Made by a program: the position numbers and the translations under genes. Under the pieces are notes generated by a model that was not told the origin of the DNA, ran no database searches, and saw only the letters and a program-made list of their open reading frames with translations. Shown piece by piece: positions 43,556 through 50,380 of a DNA stretch of 50,380 nucleotides. Origin of the DNA: Thermocatellispora tengchongensis (GTDB taxonomy: Bacteria > Actinomycetota > Actinomycetes > Streptosporangiales > Streptosporangiaceae); contig NZ_JACHGN010000002.1 of assembly GCF_014202315.1 (NCBI RefSeq), positions 176,496 through 226,875 on the forward strand, in the 5' to 3' direction. Position 1 is the first letter of the stretch. Every line of letters begins with the position of its first letter.

Positions 43556-44029
43556 ATGGCGGCTGACATCGACGCCGTGGGCGACGCGCTGACCCGGCTG
43601 GTACGGGTGCTGAAGTCGGGCCGGCTGCACGACTCGCTGGTCAATCAGGCCGGTGTGCAGATCGACCGGCCCGGGCTGGCCATCATGAACGTGCTGCGCG
43701 ACGCGGGGGAGCCGCGCCGCATCGGCCAGATCGCGGCCGAGCTCCAGGTCGAGGGCCCGCACATCACCCGGCACGTGGGCCACCTGGAACGGCGCGGCTA
43801 CATACGCCGGCTGCCCGATCCCGCCGACCGCCGGGCCTGGCTGATCGAGCCCACCGACGCGGGCCTGGAGGCCATGACCCGCTGCCGCACGATCTCCTCG
43901 GCGTGGCTGCGCGACGTCGTGGCCGACTGGCCCGAGGAGGATCTGCGCGAGCTGACCCGCCTGGTGCCCCGCCTCGCCGACGCCCTGGAAGCCAACGTGC
44001 GCGCCAGGACCGCCGACCCCGCCTCCTGA
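43556..44029 (+). CDS. MarR family transcriptional regulator
   Basis: 157 residues. Winged-helix core: PRRIGQIAAELQVEGPHITRHVGHLERRGYIRRLPDPADRRAWLIEPT, with the conserved DxR wing. Divergent from an MFS exporter with shared palindromic operators; expected to repress both itself and the pump. The ATG follows AAGAGG by only 2 nt, a tight ribosome binding site. Otherwise ordinary. Confidence 0.92.
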   Translation: MAADIDAVGDALTRLVRVLKSGRLHDSLVNQAGVQIDRPGLAIMNVLRDAGEPRRIGQIAAELQVEGPHITRHVGHLERRGYIRRLPDPADRRAWLIEPTDAGLEAMTRCRTISSAWLRDVVADWPEEDLRELTRLVPRLADALEANVRARTADPAS

Positions 44030-44056
44030 CGGCCGCCCTTACGGCACAGTGGCCCC

Positions 44057-44078
44057 GACGCCCGCCTTCAGGCGCGTC
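44057..44078 (+). terminator. Hairpin after MarR gene
   Basis: GACGC (44057-44061), a 2-nt bulge, GCC, loop TTCA, GGC and GCGTC (44074-44078): an 8-bp stem between the convergent MarR and E1 genes. No T-run. Confidence 0.5.
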
Positions 44079-44116
44079 CGCCTCCTGACGTGCGCGCCTT
44101 GCGGCGGATGGGCTGG

Positions 44117-46333
<2,217 letters not shown>

Positions 46334-46340
46334 AAGGCCG

Positions 46341-46346
46341 ATTATG
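46341..46346 (-). promoter_or_regulatory. Candidate -10 box of fused E1 gene
   Basis: CATAAT on the minus strand, 7 nt before GTG 46333, differs from TATAAT at one position. It fits a leaderless transcript and supports the start choice. Confidence 0.5.
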
Positions 46347-46418
46347 TCGCCAGGAGGGCGGCCCCGTCTTGCGCCCGCCGACATCCGTTGTGGAGCGGTC
46401 CTATTCGACAGTCATGAA

Positions 46419-46431
46419 TGACAGTTTGTCA
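46419..46431. promoter_or_regulatory. Small palindrome in divergent intergenic region
   Basis: TGACA-GTT-TGTCA, a perfect inverted repeat in the lower-GC region between the E1 gene and the secreted protein gene. A related TGAATGACA lies just to the left. Possible operator; no regulator gene is adjacent. Confidence 0.35.
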
Positions 46432-46528
46432 GGATTACCAACGGTTTACCGCTCTGAAACGTCTACTTGGTAGTGAGACGTGGCACCCTCATGCCGCGTT
46501 CCGACCTACGGGGAAGGATCAGAACCGT

Positions 46529-47560
46529 ATGTTGCGACGCATCCAGGCCGCGGCCGTCGTCGTCGCGGTGGCCGCCGGGGCACTGGCCCTGGCGCCCCCC
46601 GCGACCGCGCGGGCGGCCCCAGCAGTGAACGAGGTGCAGGTCAACCCGAATCCGGTCGTGGTGACCGGACCGGCGGTCAAGACGACGTTCACCGTGCTCA
46701 CCACCGGGGCGGGCAGGGCCGAACTCCAGATCAAGCCGCCGGGCGCAGGCGTCTACACCAAGCTCGACCTGACGCCGCAGCCGCACGGGCAGCAGACGAA
46801 GTGGACCGCCACCAAGGACTTCGGCAGGTCCAGCAAGGCCGGCAAGTGGACCTACCTGGCCATCGCCCACGGCGAGGGCGAGGCGTCCAAGACCGGCGAG
46901 TTCACCGTCAAGCAGGTCTACGACACCAGGATCGCCCGCTTCGACGCCTCGCCCGACCGGGTGAGGAGGGGCGACACCATCGTCGCCTCCGGCCGCCTCC
47001 AGATCGAGGACCGGCACGGCTGGGACGGCTTCGGCCGCCAGAGCGTGAAGATCACCTTCCGGGAGCGGGGCGCCGACGCGTACCGGCACGTCGCCACGGT
47101 GACGACCGGGCGCGGCGGCTGGTTCAGGATCGGCGTGCGCGCCGAGGCCACCGGCTGGTGGCGCGCCGAGTACGCCGGCGGCGACGACGCCAAGCCGTCG
47201 GTGAGCGACGGCGAGCACGTCCGGGTGATCGCCCCGCCGTCGAAGGCCGACACCCGAGTCTCCAGGTTCGACGCCTACCGCGAGCCCGCGAAGTACGGCA
47301 GGTACCTGTACTTCGGCGGCAGGCTCCAGGTGGCCGAGGACTGGGGCTGGGACGGCTACGAGTCCAGGGTCGCGCTGCTGTTCAAGGCCAGGGGCTCCCA
47401 CAGGTGGGAGTACGTCAAGACGGTGCGCACCGATGACGACGGCCGGTTCTTCACCCGCGCCAAGGCGTGGCAGTCGGGGTGGTGGCGGGCCGTCTACCGC
47501 GGTGACTCCGAGACCCACGGCTCGGCGAGCAAGCTCGACTACGTACGCGTGAAGCGGTAG
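46529..47560 (+). CDS. Secreted protein with duplicated beta-rich domain
   Basis: 343 residues from ATG 46529 (GGGAAGGA about 10 nt upstream). Signal peptide LRRIQAAAVVVAVAAGALAL with cleavage near ATARA-AP. Residues about 30-125 form a first Ig-like region. Then two homologous repeats of about 100 residues: one from RIARFDASPDRVRRGDTIVA, the other from RVSRFDAYREPAKYGRYLYF; both share GRLQ, the motif GWDG, and GWWRAxYxGD near the end. I do not recognise a named family; beta-sandwich surface or adhesion repeats are the best guess. It ends at a strong bidirectional terminator. Confidence 0.82.
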   Translation: MLRRIQAAAVVVAVAAGALALAPPATARAAPAVNEVQVNPNPVVVTGPAVKTTFTVLTTGAGRAELQIKPPGAGVYTKLDLTPQPHGQQTKWTATKDFGRSSKAGKWTYLAIAHGEGEASKTGEFTVKQVYDTRIARFDASPDRVRRGDTIVASGRLQIEDRHGWDGFGRQSVKITFRERGADAYRHVATVTTGRGGWFRIGVRAEATGWWRAEYAGGDDAKPSVSDGEHVRVIAPPSKADTRVSRFDAYREPAKYGRYLYFGGRLQVAEDWGWDGYESRVALLFKARGSHRWEYVKTVRTDDDGRFFTRAKAWQSGWWRAVYRGDSETHGSASKLDYVRVKR

Positions 47561-47576
47561 CCGGGCGGCGACCACC

Positions 47577-47607
47577 GGCGGCCCGGGGCCCAGCGCCCCG
47601 GGCCGCC
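47577..47607. terminator. Strong bidirectional terminator hairpin
   Basis: GGCGGCCCGGGGC (47577-47589), loop CCAGC, GCCCCGGGCCGCC (47595-47607): a perfect 13-bp stem between the convergent secreted-protein and ABC permease genes. Confidence 0.85.
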
Positions 47608-47618
47608 TCGCGCCGGCG

Positions 47619-48473
47619 TCAGTCGGCGCGGCGGAACTGCGCGACGGCCACGCCGAGCAGCAGCAGCCCGGCCGCCGCGACCAGGCCGGCCTCCACCGCG
47701 ATCGGCACCTGCCAGCCGAACCAGCTCACCCCCGGGTTGAGCATCGCGTTCACCTGGGGCGCCACGTCCAGGTGGGCGAAGACGGCCTGCCGCATCGGAT
47801 CGACCGCGTACGTCAGCGGGTTCACCGTCGTCAGCACGTGCAGCCACGACGGCAGGTTCGCCAGCGGGAACATCGCGCCCGACAGGAAGATCATCGGCAT
47901 GATCGCCATCTGCATGATGCCGAAGAACGTCTGCATGTTCTTCATCCGGGCGGCCAGCGTCACGCCGAACGCGGTGATCGTGAACGCGGCGAGGAACATC
48001 TCGGCCAGGAGCGTGACCATCAGCAACGGGTCGTACGGCACCCCGACCAGCCCGGCCATCGCCAGGATGACCACGCCCTGCCCGGTCGCCACGATCGCCC
48101 CGCCCAGGCACTTGCCGAGCACGATCGCGCCCCGGCTCACCGGGGCCACCAGCATCTCGCGCAGGAACCCGAACTCGCGGTCCCACACGATCGACCCGGC
48201 CGAGAACATCGCCGTCGAGATCACGGTCATCGCGATCATGCCGGGGTACATGAAGGTGCGGAAGTCGAGCCCCGGGATCGCCCCCGCCACCAGGGTGCCG
48301 AGCCCGGTCCCCATGATGAACAGCCACAGCACGGGCTGGAACAACATCGTCACCAGCCGGGTGCGGTCGTTGACGAACCGCAGCATCTCGCGGTGCAGCA
48401 CCACCTTGATCGCGCGTACGTCGCGCGCCGCGCCGGGCGCGGGCACCCGGATCGGAATCGTCTCAGCGGTCAT
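47619..48473 (-). CDS. ABC-2 type drug transporter permease (DrrB-like)
   Basis: 284 residues with six membrane segments of the ABC-2 type: FQPVLWLFIMGTGLGTLV, FMYPGMIAMTVISTAMFSAGSIV followed by WDREFGFLREMLVAPVSR, the conserved amphipathic region before helix 3. Last gene of the PadR-ATPase-permease operon; a 15-bp gap separates it from the ATPase. Works as the membrane half of a multidrug or antibiotic exporter, like DrrB of daunorubicin resistance. Confidence 0.93.
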   Translation of the reverse strand: MTAETIPIRVPAPGAARDVRAIKVVLHREMLRFVNDRTRLVTMLFQPVLWLFIMGTGLGTLVAGAIPGLDFRTFMYPGMIAMTVISTAMFSAGSIVWDREFGFLREMLVAPVSRGAIVLGKCLGGAIVATGQGVVILAMAGLVGVPYDPLLMVTLLAEMFLAAFTITAFGVTLAARMKNMQTFFGIMQMAIMPMIFLSGAMFPLANLPSWLHVLTTVNPLTYAVDPMRQAVFAHLDVAPQVNAMLNPGVSWFGWQVPIAVEAGLVAAAGLLLLGVAVAQFRRAD

Positions 48474-48488
48474 GACGGCCCTCCCTCC

Positions 48489-49475
48489 TCACCGGCGCGC
48501 CATCGCGCGCATCCACTGGTTCGCCCCGCCCGCGTCGGACTCCGCGTCGCGGATGGTCGTACCGGTGTAGGACATGAACACGTCGTCGAGCGAGGGCCGC
48601 GACACGCTGACCGACTTGATCGGCACGCCCAGCTCGGCGAACAGACGCGGCACGAACTGCTCGCCCGACGGCACCGCGAACGTCACCTGCCCCTCGTGCA
48701 CCGCCGCCTCCACGCCGAAGCGCTCGCGCAGCGCGCCGATGGCCGCCTCGTCGTCGCCCGTCTGGATCTGCACCCGGTCCTTGCCCACGCTCGCCTTCAG
48801 GGCCTCGGGGGAGTCGATCACCACGATCTCGCCGTGGTCGATGATCGCGATGCGGTCGCAGTACTCCGCCTCGTCCATGTAGTGCGTGGTCATGAAGATG
48901 GTGATGTCCTCGGTACGGCGCAGCTTGTTGATGTAGCCCCAGATCGCCGAGCGCGTCTGCGGGTCCAGGCCCACGGTCGGCTCGTCCAGGAACAGCACGC
49001 GCGGCGAGTGCAGCAGGCCGCGGGCGATCTCAAGACGCCGCTTCATGCCGCCCGAGAACGTCATGACCTTGCCGTCCTTGCGGTCCCACAGCGCCACCAT
49101 CTCCATGACCTGCCTGATCCGCTCGCCGACGAGCGCGCGCGGCAGGCCGTACAGCTCGGCGTGGAAACGCAGGTTCTGCTCGGCGGTCAGGTAGCCGTCC
49201 AGCGTCGGGTCCTGGAACACCAGCCCGATGTTGCGCCGGACCTCGTCCCGCTCCCTGACCACGTCGTGCCCCGCCACCAGCGCGGTGCCGCCCGACGGCC
49301 GGGCCAGCGTGCACAGCATGCTGATGGTGGTCGTCTTGCCCGCGCCGTTGGGCCCGAGAAACCCGAAAACCTCGCCGGGGGCCACCTCGAAGTCGATGCC
49401 CTTGACCGCCTCGACCTTGCCGAAGACCTTTTTCAGCCCCCGTACGGACACGGCCGATCCGCTCGTCTCAGTCAT
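48489..49475 (-). CDS. ABC drug transporter ATPase (DrrA-like)
   Basis: 328 residues. Walker A GFLGPNGAGKTTT, Q-loop FQDPTLDGYLT, signature TFSGGMKRRLEIARGL, Walker B RVLFLDEPTVGLD and the switch His in TTHYMDEAEYCD are intact. After about residue 240 comes a C-terminal accessory domain typical of DrrA-type ATPases (RPSLDDVFMSYTG). The ATG overlaps the PadR stop region by 8 bp. Powers export by the adjacent permease. Confidence 0.95.
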   Translation of the reverse strand: MTETSGSAVSVRGLKKVFGKVEAVKGIDFEVAPGEVFGFLGPNGAGKTTTISMLCTLARPSGGTALVAGHDVVRERDEVRRNIGLVFQDPTLDGYLTAEQNLRFHAELYGLPRALVGERIRQVMEMVALWDRKDGKVMTFSGGMKRRLEIARGLLHSPRVLFLDEPTVGLDPQTRSAIWGYINKLRRTEDITIFMTTHYMDEAEYCDRIAIIDHGEIVVIDSPEALKASVGKDRVQIQTGDDEAAIGALRERFGVEAAVHEGQVTFAVPSGEQFVPRLFAELGVPIKSVSVSRPSLDDVFMSYTGTTIRDAESDAGGANQWMRAMARR

Positions 49476-50380
49476 CCGCGCTCTCCGTCTCGTCCTCGGC
49501 CTCCCCGTCGTCCGAGAGGATCTCGAACATCCCCCTGCGGGTGCCGGCCAGCAGCCGCTTGGCCGCCGCCACCTGCCGGTCGTTCGCCACGTGCGTCAGG
49601 TGCACGAACGCCTCACTGAGCTGCCCCCACAGCAGCCGCAGCTCATGCCGGTCCTCCGGCACCGACCGCGCCACCTCGGCCCACGGCTCGCCCAGCTCCT
49701 CCGCCCGCTCCTCGACGTACGCCCGCCCGGCCTCGGTCAGCCGATAACGCCGGCTCCCGGCCACCTCCTCGTTCTCGACCAGCCCTTCGTCCTCAAGCTG
49801 CTGCAGCGCCGGATACACCGACCCCGGACTGGGCCGCCACAAGCCCCCGCTCCGCTCCCGGATCTCCTGAATGATCTGGTACCCGTTCCGCTCCTCCTCG
49901 GCCAGCAACACCAACGCCGCCGCCCGCACGTCCCCCCGCCGCACCCGCGGCGCGAACCCGGCCCCACCGAACCCCCGCTCCGCCGCCTCCGCGACGTACG
50001 CCATGTGAAACGCCCCCGGCATCCCAGGATGAGGCGGCAAAGGCGGCACCGGCGGCACCGGCGGCAGGGGAGGCGGTGGAGGCGGTGGAGGCGCGAACCC
50101 CATCCCCTCCGGCCCCGCCCCATGAACGTGCACGAACCCCACGTCCCCGGGCCCTCCAGGACGCGTCCCATGCCCATAGCCCGTGACATGCGCATGCGCC
50201 CCATAAGGCACCTGCCCCGCCGCCCCGGGTGGGTGCGGGTGCTCCCCCGCCCCGGGTGGGTGCGGTGGGTGCGGCCCGTGCCCCGCCGCCCCGGGTGGGT
50301 GCGGTGGGTGCGGCCCGTGCCCCGCCGCCCCGGGTGGGTGCGGTGGGTGCGGCCCGTGCCCCGCCGCCCCGGGTGGGTGC
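49468..50380 (-). CDS. PadR family regulator with His/Pro/Gly-rich N-terminus, 5' end beyond window
   Basis: The PadR winged helix is clear: RRGDVRAAALVLLAEEERNGYQIIQEI, SPGSVYPALQQLEDEGLVENEEV and RRYRLTEAGRAYVEERAEEL, followed by a dimerisation helix and acidic tail. A GTG at 50211 could start a 247-residue form, but the frame continues open to the window edge through a 39-bp repeat that codes AAGHGPHPPHPPG, and no ribosome binding site precedes the GTG, so the true start is probably outside. The region from 50211 to the winged helix is also His/Gly/Pro-rich (GYGHGTRP, VHVHGAG, a Pro run). It overlaps the ATPase start by 8 bp and presumably represses this export operon. Confidence 0.88.
   Translation of the reverse strand, partial: HPPGAAGHGPHPPHPPGAAGHGPHPPHPPGAAGHGPHPPHPPGAGEHPHPPGAAGQVPYGAHAHVTGYGHGTRPGGPGDVGFVHVHGAGPEGMGFAPPPPPPPPLPPVPPVPPLPPHPGMPGAFHMAYVAEAAERGFGGAGFAPRVRRGDVRAAALVLLAEEERNGYQIIQEIRERSGGLWRPSPGSVYPALQQLEDEGLVENEEVAGSRRYRLTEAGRAYVEERAEELGEPWAEVARSVPEDRHELRLLWGQLSEAFVHLTHVANDRQVAAAKRLLAGTRRGMFEILSDDGEAEDETESADD
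50251..50380 (-). repeat. 39-bp in-frame tandem repeat at window edge
   Basis: Copies of a unit starting CCCGGGTGGG on the plus strand begin at 50251, 50290, 50329 and 50368, nearly identical, and the array is cut by the window end. The period is 13 codons in the PadR frame (AAGHGPHPPHPPG). A diverged, shorter copy lies at 50221-50250. Confidence 0.88.

Noticed and set aside
50221-50380. CRISPR or regulatory iterons at the right edge
   Set aside because: The 39-bp units are directly contiguous and codon-phased with the PadR frame, so they are coding repeats.

Overview
The window is very GC-rich throughout, with GTG/TTG starts, 4-bp ATGA/GTGA gene overlaps and long false reading frames opposite real genes. 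This is typical of a large-genome actinobacterium. Gene content (LCP protein, TgpA/DUF58/MoxR cluster, FN3-tailed Ser/Thr kinase, DrrAB-like ABC pair with PadR, many MFS pumps with their own regulators) suggests a filamentous actinomycete of the Streptosporangiales type; that placement is inference. No rRNA, tRNA, CRISPR array or insertion sequence was seen. Both window ends lie inside in-frame tandem repeats of genes that run off the edge (DUF5691 protein on the left, PadR regulator on the right), so the edges may be contig breaks.

Layout. (1) 1-6976, plus strand: a tight four-gene cluster DUF5691 protein - MoxR-type AAA ATPase - DUF5682 protein - VWA protein, with strongly expanded low-complexity repeats in the first and third genes. 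(2) 6987-13436: MFS exporter divergent from a TetR regulator with a clear operator array, an atypical Nramp-like transporter, a second MFS protein, and a MenC/N-acylamino-acid-racemase-like protein that has lost the catalytic lysines. (3) 13446-17729: LCP cell-wall ligase-type protein, a truncated crotonase remnant, and two convergent alpha/beta hydrolases. (4) 17730-18915: 1.2 kb without a convincing gene, ending in the leader of a small cysteine-rich secreted peptide whose ribosome binding site lies in a hairpin. (5) 19328-30197: sbcD-sbcC on the plus strand, a Uma2-like C-terminal fragment, and, converging on it, a three-gene minus-strand operon that looks like an SMC/kleisin/KITE complex (MukFEB / Wadjet JetABC type) with no nuclease subunit JetD. 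(6) 30414-39855: beta-propeller/FN3/SH3-like secreted or anchored protein - MoxR - DUF58 - TgpA transglutaminase operon, then a convergent M50 metalloprotease - FN3-tailed Ser/Thr kinase pair. (7) 39925-47560: amidohydrolase, CorA, MFS/MarR divergent pair with palindromic operators, fused E1 alpha-beta 2-oxoacid dehydrogenase, and a secreted protein with a duplicated domain. (8) 47619-50380, minus strand: PadR regulator - ABC ATPase - ABC permease drug-efflux operon.

The strongest candidate for an undescribed system is the SMC-like operon beside SbcCD: gene order and overlaps match a Wadjet/Mks core, but the usual nuclease gene is absent, the ATPase signature motif is not recognisable, and five 11-bp repeats with helical-turn spacing lie at the 5' end of the operon. 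Also notable are the MenC-like pseudoenzyme, the cysteine-rich peptide with its sequestered ribosome binding site, and the widespread codon-phased repeat expansion in at least eight genes of the window.
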